The notes: generated from the sequence alone by a model not told the origin. A stretch of DNA of 64,000 nt from Anaerophaga thermohalophila str. Valhall (GCF_000250735.1 NZ_AHZV01000334.1:21073-85072), one strand, 5' to 3'. Positions 1 to 10,319 are shown, numbered from the stretch's first letter. Program-made: numbers and translations.

Positions 1-2
1 CC

Positions 3-182
3 GTTATCATGGTTACCGCTGTATTTTCTGTGGCCACCGTTGGCACAATGCTGTTAGCTGTTTGGATTGCTTCCCTGGGATTGGCTCAGGTAAATCTCAA
101 TAAACTTCAACCATTGTCACACTTCCTGGCAGGTATCATCATTTTTGCCTCAGGTATGTCCATACAATTTCTGGGATTATAA
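3..182 (+). CDS. C-terminal end of an integral membrane protein (5' end outside window)
   Basis: The reading frame is open from the window edge to a TAA at 180-182 and gives about 59 residues. It begins VIMVTAVFSVATVGTMLLAV and contains two hydrophobic stretches separated by a short polar linker (QVNLNKLQPLS), then ends shortly after the second. This looks like the last two membrane helices of a small transporter-like protein; the style resembles the UreH/TauE or HupE groups, but the fragment is too short to assign. The next gene starts 12 bases downstream on the same strand, so the two may be co-transcribed. Confidence 0.55.
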   Translation, partial: VIMVTAVFSVATVGTMLLAVWIASLGLAQVNLNKLQPLSHFLAGIIIFASGMSIQFLGL

Positions 183-194
183 AATTCAACGAGC

Positions 195-551
195 ATGAAA
201 CAGTCAACCGATTTAACCGGCTTCTGGCGCTTTCGTGAAGAGTTTGACGATGGCGAGGACTTAGGCGAAGCACGGCTGTTTCAAAACGGGAAAAATCTGT
301 CGGGTCATTTAGTATTTAAAGAAATGATTCCGGGTGAACCTTCCATGTTTATCAGAACCAAACTAACAGGAAAAATTGAAAACGGGAAGGTTCATCTCAA
401 CGAAACTTCAGTTATTGTTTTATCTGAGGGCCACGGAGATTATGTGCCTGAGGAAAGAACAGGTCTGCTCAATGCCATGGGACAGATCGTCGGTTCGGGT
501 GAAGACAGACAAGGCGTTCACGGGGTGTTTGTGCTGGAACGTATTTTGTGA
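195..551 (+). CDS. Small hypothetical protein, 118 aa
   Basis: I do not recognise this family. The protein starts MKQSTDLTGFWRFREEF, has no signal peptide or membrane helix, is acidic, and is rich in alternating hydrophobic and charged residues such as ARLFQNGKNLSGHLVFKE and GHGDYVPEERTG. The opening 'L-TGFWRF' and the repeated strand-turn pattern suggest a small beta-barrel of lipocalin-like type, but this is only an impression. It follows the membrane-protein end by 12 bases, and a universal stress protein gene begins about 100 bases downstream. It is probably cytoplasmic and of unknown role. Confidence 0.6.
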   Translation: MKQSTDLTGFWRFREEFDDGEDLGEARLFQNGKNLSGHLVFKEMIPGEPSMFIRTKLTGKIENGKVHLNETSVIVLSEGHGDYVPEERTGLLNAMGQIVGSGEDRQGVHGVFVLERIL

Positions 552-647
552 TCAAAGTTTTTATTTTTCTTCCGTTTTTGTCAAATTATTTGTAAATTTT
601 ATGCTTGACAAGACATTAAAGCTTTGTTCCACCAAAATCCACCAGTC

Positions 648-1475
648 ATGAAACGTATTATTCTTCTTACCGATTTCTCGGAAATTGCCAGGAATGCTGC
701 CCTCTATGCGCTCAAAATGTTTGAAGACCAAAACGTTCATTTTCAACTCCTGAATAATTTTGATGTTGAATTCAGTGGCAGTCCCTACATCATGCAGGTA
801 AAAGAAGAGATGGCTGAAGAAAGTATGCGAGGCCTGCGCAAGGAATTGTCATTGCTCCACGCCAAACATCCGGATGCCAGAATTGAACTGGCTTCACGTT
901 TTGGGGCCATGACAGAAGTTATAAGAAAAGAAATTCATGATTACCAACCAGACTTAATCGTATTAGGCTGTAAAGGAGAAACTGCTCTTGAACATTTTCT
1001 GCTTGGAAGTAACGCCCTTGAAATTATTAAATATGTTCACCATCCTATGTTGGTAGTCCCACGAAAAGCAAAATTTGCCCCACCCGAAAAAATTGTTTTT
1101 GCAACCGATCTTCAGGATGTAGATTTACAAAAAATGGTTGAGCCACTCACTGATCTGGTAAATACCTACAACAGCGAGTTACTTTTTTTGAATGTTCTGG
1201 AGAACAAATATGTGAACCGGGTCGAAGCCGAAGAAAAGATTGCATCTTATTTTCCAGGTATCAAATTAAGTTTTCACTTTATAGATCACGACGGCGATCT
1301 GTGTAAAAGCATCCTGAAATTCATGGAAGAAAAAGGTGCGACACTTCTGACTCTTATCCGGCACCATCACAAATTTTTCCAAAGAATTTTCAATCCGCAT
1401 ATTATCAGAAAAATGGTGCGTCATCCACACCACCCGATGTTAATACTACATGAAGCGGAGAATGGTAATGTTTAG
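648..1475 (+). CDS. Universal stress protein, tandem UspA domains
   Basis: Two successive UspA-type domains of about 140 residues each make a 275-aa cytoplasmic protein. The first begins MKRIILLTDFSEIARNA and ends with the nucleotide-binding signature G-x-K-G followed nine residues later by G-S-N (GCKGETALEHFLLGSNA), then HHPMLVVP, so it probably binds ATP. The second starts near KIVFATDLQDVD and lacks the glycine motif, so it is likely a non-binding partner domain. A TTG-initiated extension to 624 is possible, but the ATG at 648 lies directly before the canonical beta-1 strand and is preferred. Usp proteins help cells survive stress and growth arrest; the exact role here is unknown. Confidence 0.88.
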   Translation: MKRIILLTDFSEIARNAALYALKMFEDQNVHFQLLNNFDVEFSGSPYIMQVKEEMAEESMRGLRKELSLLHAKHPDARIELASRFGAMTEVIRKEIHDYQPDLIVLGCKGETALEHFLLGSNALEIIKYVHHPMLVVPRKAKFAPPEKIVFATDLQDVDLQKMVEPLTDLVNTYNSELLFLNVLENKYVNRVEAEEKIASYFPGIKLSFHFIDHDGDLCKSILKFMEEKGATLLTLIRHHHKFFQRIFNPHIIRKMVRHPHHPMLILHEAENGNV

Positions 1476-1602
1476 GGGGTAGGGTTGTTGGACTTTCAAC
1501 AGTTTTTAAGGAAATAAAAGAAATGAGAAAAAATTTGATACAATAGCAGGAAATCTTATTGCCCGTGTGCCAAAATTGCAATTCGTGAATTCGGATGTTC
1601 GT

Positions 1603-2448
1603 TTAACTTTTCAGTATTTCTTTAAAAGCTTTATTAAATATATCTTCCAGGGTTTCGGACAGAATCTCTTCCTCTTCGGATTCTTCAACCGAGTCATCTT
1701 TTTGTGAATCCCAGTATTTCAGGTGCCAGTCATTATTCTCAAATTCAAGTGCAGTCATATGATCCACCCAGTCGCCCGAGTTAAGATAAGTGATAGCACC
1801 TGCCGGTGATTTAATACGCTTTTTTGCCGGCCTGTGTATATGCCCGCAAATCACATAATGATATCCTTTTCTAATTCCAAGACGTGAGACCATACTTTCA
1901 AAATTGGAAACAGTATCTTTCTTCCCTCCTTTCACCTTGTCTTTTATTTTTCCTGCCAGGGAAATCGGGTTTCCTCCAAAAAAGACCAAAAAGAAGTTAA
2001 CCAGCTTGTTTATTCCGGCCAAAATGCCATATCCGGCCGAGCCCATCTTGGCAAGCCATTTAGAATGATGCATTACCACATCAAAAACATCGCCGTGAAA
2101 TATCCATGTCGACTTTCCTTCAATATTCAGGACAATCTTATTATCTATCTGAAAATGTCCAAAATCAATTCCGGTAAAGCGTCGCCCTACCTCGTCGTGA
2201 TTGCCGGGAATAAAAATGATCTTTGTTCCTTTCTCAGCCATCTTAAAAAGATAACGAACAACTCTGATGTGAGAAGTAGGAAAATAGCGTCGGGAGAACC
2301 GCCATACATCAATGATATCACCATTAAGAACAAGAATTTCGGGCTGTATGGTTTTTAAATAGGAATAAAGTTCATTGGCTTTACTATTGAAAGTTCCGAG
2401 ATGGGCATCGGAAATAACGGCTGCCTGTAATTTTCTTTTTGGACTCAT
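1603..2448 (-). CDS. Metallophosphoesterase, UDP-2,3-diacylglucosamine diphosphatase-like
   Basis: The 281-aa protein carries all calcineurin-type metallophosphoesterase motifs: D-x-H at residues 14-16 (ISDAHLG), GDIID near 43, GNHDE at 82-86, HGD near 118 and GHIH at 202-205. These ligate a two-metal centre. The arrangement and length match the LpxH/YbbF group, which hydrolyses UDP-2,3-diacylglucosamine to lipid X in lipid A synthesis. Bacteroidota often carry more than one such paralogue, so the substrate is inferred rather than shown. There is no signal peptide, in agreement with action at the cytoplasmic side of the inner membrane. It lies just downstream of the epimerase gene on the same strand, with only 14 bases between them, so the two may form an operon. 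Confidence 0.85.
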   Translation of the reverse strand: MSPKRKLQAAVISDAHLGTFNSKANELYSYLKTIQPEILVLNGDIIDVWRFSRRYFPTSHIRVVRYLFKMAEKGTKIIFIPGNHDEVGRRFTGIDFGHFQIDNKIVLNIEGKSTWIFHGDVFDVVMHHSKWLAKMGSAGYGILAGINKLVNFFLVFFGGNPISLAGKIKDKVKGGKKDTVSNFESMVSRLGIRKGYHYVICGHIHRPAKKRIKSPAGAITYLNSGDWVDHMTALEFENNDWHLKYWDSQKDDSVEESEEEEILSETLEDIFNKAFKEILKS

Positions 2449-2462
2449 AAAAAATGGTTATA

Positions 2463-3455
2463 TCAACCAAAACATTGTTTATATGCACCAATAATTCTAT
2501 CCACCAAATCTCCTCTGGCAGGATCAATTTGTATGCGTCCCGGTTCTTCCTCAAACCATCGAATCGTTCGCTTAATGCCCTCACTAAAAGGTATGACAGC
2601 CCGGAAACCGGGAACAAAACGTTTAATTTTTGAATTGTCAAAAATGACACTTTGGGCCTTGTCACCAATCAGGCTTCCATAAGAATGTTCATCAAACCGC
2701 GCAATAAAATCAGAGGGAATATGAACAGCCTTTAAGGGGGCACCGGCAGCCTCGGCCACCCACTCATAAATCTGATTCCAGGTCATAATCTCGTCGGAAG
2801 TAATATGAAAACTGTGACCAATAGACTGCCTGTGTCCTAAAAGTCCGTTAAATCCTTTAGCAAAATCCTCTGAATGTGTAATGGTCCAGAGTGAAGTCCC
2901 GTCTCCATGAATAATTACCTCTTTCCCGTGTCTGATCCTCTCTATTATGGTAAAATCTTTCCAGCCACATAAAGGCACCGGTATAACAGTATCATAAGTA
3001 AGTGAGGGTCGAACAATTGTTATGGGAAAACTATCATTCCTGAATCTTTGGGTAAGATAGTCTTCACATGCAATTTTGTCGCGTGAATACTGCCAGTAAG
3101 GATTATACAGGGGGGTAGATTCTGTAATAACAGGATGCCCCCCGGGCTTCTGGTAAGCAGAAGCTGAACTGATAAAGATGTATTGCCTGGTATGCCCTTT
3201 AAATATCTCGAAATCACGTTTAACATCTTCAGGAGTAAAAGCAATCCAGTTGACAACCACGTCCCACTTTTGTCCTTTAACGGCCTCTGCAACAGCATTC
3301 TTATCAGAATGATCCGCTACGATATTAGTGGCTCCCTTTATCTTGACAGAACCGGTTCCTCTGTTCAGAAGATACAGGTCAATTCCGCTTTTTACAGCCA
3401 GACGACTCGAGGCTGCACTAATATTTCCGGTTCCTCCTATGTAAAGTACTTTCAT
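2463..3455 (-). CDS. NAD-dependent epimerase/dehydratase (extended SDR)
   Basis: The protein (330 aa from the chosen start) opens with a Rossmann dinucleotide motif, MKVLYIGGTGNIS, and has the SDR catalytic pair in YSRDK (Y-x-x-x-K) with an upstream serine in FISSASAYQ. These mark an extended short-chain dehydrogenase/reductase, usually acting on nucleotide sugars or related sugars. The substrate cannot be deduced. An upstream ATG at 3479 would add eight residues, but the ATG at 3455 sits exactly before the Rossmann strand. The extra codons fall at the edge of a palindromic repeat element (about 3464-3620), so that element has inserted next to the start and may supply or disturb the promoter. 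Confidence 0.82.
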   Translation of the reverse strand: MKVLYIGGTGNISAASSRLAVKSGIDLYLLNRGTGSVKIKGATNIVADHSDKNAVAEAVKGQKWDVVVNWIAFTPEDVKRDFEIFKGHTRQYIFISSASAYQKPGGHPVITESTPLYNPYWQYSRDKIACEDYLTQRFRNDSFPITIVRPSLTYDTVIPVPLCGWKDFTIIERIRHGKEVIIHGDGTSLWTITHSEDFAKGFNGLLGHRQSIGHSFHITSDEIMTWNQIYEWVAEAAGAPLKAVHIPSDFIARFDEHSYGSLIGDKAQSVIFDNSKIKRFVPGFRAVIPFSEGIKRTIRWFEEEPGRIQIDPARGDLVDRIIGAYKQCFG

Positions 3456-3463
3456 TATTGCTG

Positions 3464-3624
3464 GTCTATAAACTTTCAAAAAATCTTACAATATGTGTGT
3501 CTGTTCAGAAAGTGCCAGTTGCAAGGCTTGCGAAGCCGCCAAAAATGGAGTTTACTTTTCGTAAATAAGTATTTTGGCTGCAAGCGTAACACAGCAAATG
3601 GTACTTTATGGACAGACACTCATT
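3464..3624. repeat. Family A palindromic repeat, copy A1
   Basis: An imperfect inverted-repeat element. The left arm includes TGTGTCTGTTCAGAAAGTG (from about 3494) and the right arm ends ACTTTATGGACAGACACT. The inner arms GGCTTGCGAAG and CAAGCGTAACACAG also pair. The same layout recurs at 22608, 42566, 54549, 54717 and 59379. It separates the epimerase start from the next repeat. No coding potential is visible. Confidence 0.75.
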
Positions 3625-3720
3625 AGTATAAAATTAGTCTAAGTTATTGGTCTGATGGAACTCGCAGGTAAGCATTTATACATATTCTTATTGTTGCAAT
3701 CCTTGTCATGCTTGTTTCAT
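3624..3720 (+). repeat. Family D repeat, copy D1
   Basis: It contains TCTAAGTTATTGGTCTGATG, then GGAACTCGCA..., and ends CATGCTTGTTTCAT. Near-identical blocks begin at 46684 and 48735. The ends GGAACTCGCATG and CATGCTCGTTTCAT are imperfect inverted repeats of each other. It directly follows repeat A1. Confidence 0.7.
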
Positions 3721-3936
3721 CTTACATCAAATAAGGTGTTACGACTGCTATAATTGGGGATTGTTAATGTTGGTAATGCTGTTAGAATGTTATAAGTTAT
3801 TAAATCATCTGACAAATTAACAACCAAACAATCCTAACAACCCTAACAATCCAAAAATCTAATCATATCATTGAAAAATCTGTGTACGCCCGGCTCTGCC
3901 GCTTTGCTTGCAAAGAATCTGCGATATCTGTGGTGT

Positions 3937-4040
3937 CCCTCAACCTCAACCTCAACCTCAACCTTAACCTTAGCCTCAGCCTTAGCCTCAGCCTTAGCCT
4001 TAACCTCAGCCTTAGCCTTAACCTCAGCCTCAGCCTCTAA
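3937..4040. repeat. Hexanucleotide low-complexity tract
   Basis: About 100 bp of degenerate six-base units: first ACCTCA, then mixtures of ACCTTA, GCCTCA and GCCTTA. Read on the minus strand these are GAGGTT/AAGGCT units lying about 30 bp past the stop codon of the GH2 gene. The region before it (3721-3936) is A/T-rich and shows no gene. Confidence 0.85.
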
Positions 4041-4067
4041 CCCTCTATCCTCAAGCTTTTCCCTATG

Positions 4068-6659
4068 CTACAAATCATTCAATGTGGTAACAATCAGCTC
4101 ATTCTCCACATCCAGATCCTTATCTGTTTCCAGGTCAACTACCACCGATTCTCCCGGGAGAATATCAAAATAATTATCGGAAAAATGCCCTGAACCATCG
4201 GGAGTGTCCAGGAAAACGTTCTTTGCAAGATTTTTGGAAGATACCGTCACACTGTACCCGTCAGGTGTTTTTACTGAAGATATCTCTATCTTTGTTTCAG
4301 GAAGCTCAAGAGCTTTGGGACGCTCAAAATAGAGCAGGTTATCAGCAATAATCTGTCCGCCGGACTGAAATTCAACGGAGAGAAGCAGAGAATTTAATTC
4401 ATGACCGTCTGCTTTTTCTGCCAAACTATTTTCAAAAATAATCTTTGAAGAATTGGCCGGAACTTCCGCTTCAACCTCTTCAGAGAACAAAATATTTCCT
4501 TCAAAATCAATCAATTTCACAAACAATTCACCCGAAATAGACTGGAGGTAATCATTTACAGCATAAACCCTGACCTTGCCATCTTCATTGACAGGGGAAA
4601 TCATAATCGGCTCATTGGCTTCACGCACAAAATAATGTGAAGCTTTCCAGCGACCGTAATAATCGACCGTTGACCATGAAATGGTAGGCCAACTGTCGTT
4701 CAACTGCCAGTAAAGCGACCCCATACAATGAGGTTTGTTTCTCCGGTGTGCTTCAATGGCTGTTTTATAGGCTTTAGCCTGAAGCAATTGACTAACGTAA
4801 ACAAAATTTTCAAACGAATCCGGAACATCATAATATTGTTCCATATACCATTTTATCATATCATTACCATCAAAACCGGGCCGGATGTAAGGCATTCTTC
4901 CGCGCTGACGGTGCCGCATAACTTCAGAGTCATAGCTCTCATCCTGCTTTTCGGTGAACTGACGAATGGTATGCATAGAGGGGAAGGATTGCAATCCGTA
5001 TTCACTGACAAAGCGAGGAACATCTTCTTCGTAAGCAGAAAAGGGTTTTTGCCCGAACCAGATGGTCCAATCGTGTTCATCACCGGATTTCCGGTTGGCT
5101 TTTGTCCCTCCATAACCCATTGGGGATGACGGCCAGTATGCCCGCTGGGGATCGTATTTTTCAACGGCACCAGGGAGTATTTCGTGGAATATCTTTTCGT
5201 AGGTATTCCAGACAAAATCTCTTACATCGGGCTCATACATCTCCTTCCAACCCCATTCGTGCCAGCCGTGGAAATTTTCATTGTTTCCACACCATAATGC
5301 TAATGAAGGATGATTACGTAAACGCTTAACGTTATATTCGGCTTCTTTACGGATATTTTCCAAATGATCTTCATCGCCCGGTTGAAGGGCACAGGCAAAC
5401 ATAAAGTCCTGCCAAACCAAAATGCCGTTTTCATCGCAAAGCTCGTACAAATAGTTATCACCATAAATGGCGCCTCCCCAGATTCTGATCATATTCATAT
5501 TGGCCTCAACCGCATTATTGATAAGTCGCTGATACCTTTGCTTTGTAATCAAAGGAGTAAGTGTCTCGGATGGTATTACATTGGCCCCTTTCATAAAAAC
5601 GGGAATCCCGTTCAATTCAAAATAAAACGTATGTCCCGTCTCATCGGGTTCCTGTACCAGTTTAAGTGTGCGAATGCCATAATTTAGTTGATGTGTATCC
5701 AGCAATCGAATTTCGTCTTTCAGAGAAAAGTTGAAACTATAAAGATGCGGTTCCCCGAGTCCGTTTGTCCACCACAATTTGGGATCATTCACCTCCAACT
5801 CGAAAGGTATTTCATTCGTACCCTGTTTAAGTTCAACATTTTTACTAAATCCGTCGGAGACACCGTCCAACTCCAGCTCGATAGCGTATTTGCCTGATTT
5901 TGTAGTGCTTATAGTTACATATCCGGAAACTTTTGCGGTTTGCTCATCGGCTTGATCGGTTTGAACATAAATATCTTCTATAACAGCTTTGCTCCAGGCT
6001 TTCAGTACCACCGGCTTCCAAATACCTGAAGTAACAAGTCGCGGCCCCCAATCCCATCCGTAATGGAAAGGTGCTTTGCGCGTAAAAACGTTTGTCCGCT
6101 CCCCTTCGGGCGCTTGTTCATTAACAGCAGGAATAGTATACTCCAACTCTTTCAATTTTTTCATTCCCTCTTTGACGGGAGAATGAAAATAGATACGCAG
6201 TTCATTTTCACCCTCTACCAAATTCTCCCTGACATCGACATGCCAACCGACAAACATATTGTCCGCTTCCAGAATTTTGGTATCGTTCAGAAAAACATCG
6301 GCATAAGTATCCAACCCTTTGAAAGCAAGCTCTATAACATCGGGGCCCGACAAAAGAGATTCATCCACATTAAACGTTGTTCGATAAATCCAGTCTTCAT
6401 CCTCAATCCATTGCACATCGTCCTCATTCATTCTGTAATGAGGATCTTCTATGACCCCGTTTGCCATAAGATCGGAATGAACAGTACCCGGAACTTTTGC
6501 AGGCATCCACTCATCGGTTCCTGCTTGTGAAAATTCCCAATTATCATTAATTTCAAGAGTCACGGGAGCTCCTTCAAATTGCTCTTTACAAGAGCCCGAA
6601 AACATTAAAATTCCGGAGAGGAAAAAAAGCATACCTAACAAAGATTTCTTTTGAAACAT
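4068..6659 (-). CDS. GH2 beta-mannosidase, lipoprotein
   Basis: A complete 863-aa glycoside hydrolase family 2 enzyme of the beta-mannosidase type, which removes mannose from the non-reducing end of beta-mannosides. The order is: lipoprotein signal (lipobox FSGSC near residue 23), sugar-binding jelly roll (NWEFSQAG onward, with HYGWDWGPR), immunoglobulin-like domain, TIM barrel (RIWGGAIYGDNYLYELCDE), and two C-terminal beta domains. The acid/base glutamate is in CGNNEN near residue 458 and the nucleophile in VSEYG near 552. It faces away from the propeller-type regulator at 7389, sharing a 730-bp intergenic region with it. The lipid anchor suggests the periplasmic or outer-membrane face. The exact beta-linked substrate is inferred from family. 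Confidence 0.9.
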   Translation of the reverse strand: MFQKKSLLGMLFFLSGILMFSGSCKEQFEGAPVTLEINDNWEFSQAGTDEWMPAKVPGTVHSDLMANGVIEDPHYRMNEDDVQWIEDEDWIYRTTFNVDESLLSGPDVIELAFKGLDTYADVFLNDTKILEADNMFVGWHVDVRENLVEGENELRIYFHSPVKEGMKKLKELEYTIPAVNEQAPEGERTNVFTRKAPFHYGWDWGPRLVTSGIWKPVVLKAWSKAVIEDIYVQTDQADEQTAKVSGYVTISTTKSGKYAIELELDGVSDGFSKNVELKQGTNEIPFELEVNDPKLWWTNGLGEPHLYSFNFSLKDEIRLLDTHQLNYGIRTLKLVQEPDETGHTFYFELNGIPVFMKGANVIPSETLTPLITKQRYQRLINNAVEANMNMIRIWGGAIYGDNYLYELCDENGILVWQDFMFACALQPGDEDHLENIRKEAEYNVKRLRNHPSLALWCGNNENFHGWHEWGWKEMYEPDVRDFVWNTYEKIFHEILPGAVEKYDPQRAYWPSSPMGYGGTKANRKSGDEHDWTIWFGQKPFSAYEEDVPRFVSEYGLQSFPSMHTIRQFTEKQDESYDSEVMRHRQRGRMPYIRPGFDGNDMIKWYMEQYYDVPDSFENFVYVSQLLQAKAYKTAIEAHRRNKPHCMGSLYWQLNDSWPTISWSTVDYYGRWKASHYFVREANEPIMISPVNEDGKVRVYAVNDYLQSISGELFVKLIDFEGNILFSEEVEAEVPANSSKIIFENSLAEKADGHELNSLLLSVEFQSGGQIIADNLLYFERPKALELPETKIEISSVKTPDGYSVTVSSKNLAKNVFLDTPDGSGHFSDNYFDILPGESVVVDLETDKDLDVENELIVTTLNDL

Positions 6660-7388
6660 AGTTATTTAGAATTTATCCGAAAAACTTAACTTCTTTTAGT
6701 TGCCAGAAGAACATAAAAGTAATCATCATTACAATATCTGGCAAGTTGACCACGATTTTATTTATGAGTCCACTCCTAAAAATCTCTCTTAGGAACAGAC
6801 TCATTTAAAAAAAGCCTAAACGCGGAGAAGCAATGACGCAAAATTTTTATTTAGACAGGCACTATTTAGAAAATCACTCATTTGGTTGAAGTATGAGACC
6901 ATAAGAGATGATTTACTTTATCGAATCCGCAAGGAATACATCGCAATCTTAAACAATTGCTCACGGATTTTGGATGAGAGAGTTGTGATTTGTGTTGTTA
7001 ATCGTTTAATTATCAGATATCTGCAAAGGTTTAAAGGAGTATAGATTATTATCCGTGCAAAAATAGCTTTTCCCGATTTACAGGAGAACTTGCATGAATG
7101 ATCGATAATTACTCTTTTCCCGGAAAAGTGGAATAAGTTGTGAAAATTTTTGGAATGTTCGTTTTACTGATGCTGACTTGTTGTTTAGTAGTATGCACGC
7201 TTTTGCCATCCCCTGAATTATACTTATTTTTGGATGGATGTAAAGAAAATGAGTTCACACCTGACAGGCTTTTAGCCCAGACTCATTATTACAGACCCAA
7301 CTTTAATAAGTCTCGTTTAGTAGCAGACTCATTAAAAAATTTCCTGACTTACATAGACGCACTTTATTATTGAGAAGATAATATTCTT
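6660..7388. other. Divergent intergenic region between GH2 and regulator
   Basis: No convincing gene. It holds a short inverted repeat at 6764-6803 (ends TGAGTCCACTCCTAAAAA and TCTTAGGAACAGACTCA), which looks like an internally deleted family C element. It also holds the 85-bp repeat at 7082-7166 described separately. Promoters for both flanking genes must lie here, but no clear -33/-7 pair was recognised. Confidence 0.6.
7082..7166 (+). repeat. 85-bp repeat D2 with central near-palindrome
   Basis: This block matches 18547-18631 over exactly 85 bp, from AGGAGAACTTGCATG to ATGTTCGTTTTA, and shares AGTTGTGAAAATTTTTGG. Its middle is a near-palindrome, CTTTTCCCGGAAAAG (7114-7128). Its ends resemble family D. 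It sits in the divergent control region of the first PUL. Confidence 0.75.
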
Positions 7389-10291
7389 ATGCCTGAATAT
7401 TTGAACAAGCAAAAAAACAGCCGGTACATTTTCAGAACCGGTGCTTTAATAGTGGTTATTTCATTGTCACTTTTCGCTGAAGCCCAGTCAAACGCAAGGA
7501 GAATTATAATTGGGAACCCGCCGGTATATCATTTTTCGCACACCGATTACAATAGTGATTCTCAATTCTGGACAGCTTGCCAGGATTCTTCCGGAGTGAT
7601 GTATTTTGGCAATAATTACGGAATACTGCGATTTGACGGAGAGAGATGGGACAAAACAACAATGCCCAACAACAGCTCGGTCAGAAGCTTGTACTGTGCA
7701 GCCAACGGCACAGTTTATGCTGGAGGTTTTAATGAATTCGGAATAATAAAAAACAATACAGACGGAAGTTTTTCTTACCACTCACTAATCGGTAATCTTC
7801 CATCCAGATACAGGGATTTCGGGAATGTCTGGAAAATCATGGAAAAAAACGGAACCATCATTTTTCAGAGTTTTGATTATTTATGTCTCCTGAGTAATAA
7901 TAATTACGAGATAATTGAGCCATCAGATTATTTCGGCTATGCCGGTGAATGCAAGAATCAAATATTTGTTTTGGATAACATTTTGCTTACATTGGATGTA
8001 AGTACATCTCAATTCACTCCTTTTATTTCAAATAATCTGCTGAACAATGAAGAGATTCTGAATATTATACCTGGTAACGCAACATCCAATATACTCATCC
8101 TTACAAAAGAAGGAAGCCTTTATACAGTTGATATCAATACCAGGACCATTCTGAAAAGAGATAATCTTAGTTCCAGAAACTCAGGCCAGGTTTTTACGTC
8201 GGTTCTTCGTTCGTCCTCCGGGACTATTTATACAGGAACATTAAGCAAGAAATTGTCTTCGTGGCAATACAAAGACAATCAGTTAAGGCACATCCGCACC
8301 TTTAGCGATTTACAAGACCACACCGTGCTCAATATTTTTGAAGCACGTGAAGGCATTATCTGGATATTACTGAATAAAGGTCTTGATTTTTTCGATCCCA
8401 ATGCACACCTTACTTCTGTTTTTCAGGGATCATCCATCTATGATGTTGTTTTGTATAAAAATCGTCTTTACATAGCCACAAACCAGGGTGTTTTCAGAAC
8501 GGATCAACCGGTATCCGACAACATCATTAATCTAAGTGAATTTGAAAAGCTACCCAGTCTGGAAGGCCAGGCCTGGTCTCTAAAAATAATAGAAGAGGAG
8601 CTTTTTTGCTCTCACGACAGAGGGTTGTTTCATATTTACGGCAATCAGGTGAAAAAGATAGGAGACTTCTCCGGAGTATGGAAACTATATCCGGTGTCAC
8701 AAACGGAAAGTCAATATTTTGTATGCACTTACAATGGTTTGGGTCTAATTTCGGTTACACCTTCGAATGTCATAGTATTGCATGAAAAAATCTACGGATT
8801 CGATGAATCCACACGTGATTTGATGGCAATTCAAGGCGATCGACGTTCTTACTGGGTTTGTCACGGATATAAAGGAGTATTCAGAATAAAGACCAATGAT
8901 TCCAACTCACGGGTGGTTTCTACAGAACATTTCAATGAGCAGAACGGATTGCCCTCTTCTTTCAATATAAACGTGCATCGTTGGAGAAGCAAGAATATTT
9001 TTTCCACTAATCATGGCCTTTATACGTTCGACTCAACCACGGGACAGTTTGTTGCTCATAAGGAATTGACCAATATTTTGGGAGATGAAAAAAACATTCG
9101 CCAGCTTGTTGCACACGGAGACACTACATGGTGCGTTATTGATGACCAGATAGCCTTTGTTAATCACAAACAGAATAACAAGGTAATAACAGGACCCTTC
9201 CTGTCTCTGAAAGGAACTCTCAATCGTGGAATGGAGTGTATTGTTCCACTGAAAGGAAGTAATGAGGTTCTTATTGGCACCACCAACGGTTTGTTTGCTT
9301 ACAACCCTGCATCAACAAAAACTGCAAGTCCGGATAATCTTCCCAAAACGCAAATTCAAATCGTTACTTTCAGCATGAAAGATTCGACTGCCACACGCCG
9401 GCCCGATGCCTTAGAACCCCCAATAGTAATTCCCAACGATGCCTATAATATAAGTTTCAAATTTTCAGTATCATTTATCAGGGACAAGGCCAATATTCGC
9501 TATGCCTATTTACTGGAAGAACGAATGGATAAATGGGCGCAATGGCAAGAGAAACCGGAAGTCAGCTTTTCTTTTTTGAAGAGCGGCAATTATACATTGA
9601 AAGTGAAAGCACAAAGTCTCTCGGGAGAATCTGCTTCGCCTGCACAAATCAGTTTCACTGTTGAACCGGTATGGTATGCCACCTGGCCATGGGTCATTTT
9701 TTGGTCGGCTTTGGGACTTGCACTGGCTTTCAGTATTTTTAAACGAATACAGAAAATCATTTTGAAAGAAAAGGAAAAAACCCGCCAGGAAGAAAAAGAA
9801 CTACAAAAAGCAAGAGAGATTGAACGGGAAAATCAAATAATTATACATGAAAAAGAACGCATCGAAGCCGAAAACATTGAAAAAAGTAAAGACCTGGCTA
9901 ACAATGCCATGCTAATTGCAAAGAAGAGAGAATTGCTGATTGATATACAATCAAGACTCAATAATATCCGGAAAAATGCCAAGAATGACATAGTTCGCAA
10001 AAACATTCTGGACATTGTACGAAATATCCAGGTAAGTTTGAACGATGAAAGACAATATCAACTCTTCGACATTAATCTTGAGCGGGTACATCAGGAGCTC
10101 TTTGACGAATTAAAAAACGATATCCTTTTATTACAACAAAAGAACTTAGAATGTGTGCCTTCATAAAAATGGAATTAACCAACAAAGAAATGGCCAGTAT
10201 ATTTAACATTTCAGTAAGAGGGGTAGAAACGGCCAGGTACCGATTGAAAAAGAAATACCCCGAAATCCATGAATTGATTGGTCAGCCCTGA
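7389..10291 (+). pseudogene. Propeller sensor/LuxR-type PUL regulator, frameshifted before its DNA-binding domain
   Basis: Membrane-bound one-protein regulator of the type with a periplasmic beta-propeller, a Y_Y_Y domain (about 690-760), one membrane helix (about 767-785, WVIFWSALGLALAFSIF) and a long cytoplasmic coiled coil rich in K/E. The open frame stops at 10166 after NLECVPS. Shifting frame by one base near 10119-10121 continues as YPFITTKELRMCAFIKM and NISVRGVETARYRLKKK, ending at TGA 10289-10291. That tail is a LuxR/GerE helix-turn-helix. The total length is one base short of a whole number of codons, as expected for a single deletion (GATTAT to GATAT). If the lesion is real, the protein keeps its sensor but loses DNA binding. 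Divergent from GH2 and close to the SusC/D-GH30 genes, it probably controls this PUL. Confidence 0.85.
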
Positions 10292-10319
10292 TCAGGGAAT
10301 CAGACGAGTGGCAAATAAA

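Noticed and set aside
3871..4173. Plus-strand frame across the hexamer tract
   Set aside because: Its sequence is only the translation of the low-complexity repeat and it overlaps the GH2 gene end.
7140..7373. Small GTG-initiated frame of 77 codons before the regulator
   Set aside because: Its start lies inside repeat D2, and the partner repeat at 18547 gives the same first residues followed by a stop. The remainder has no recognisable features.
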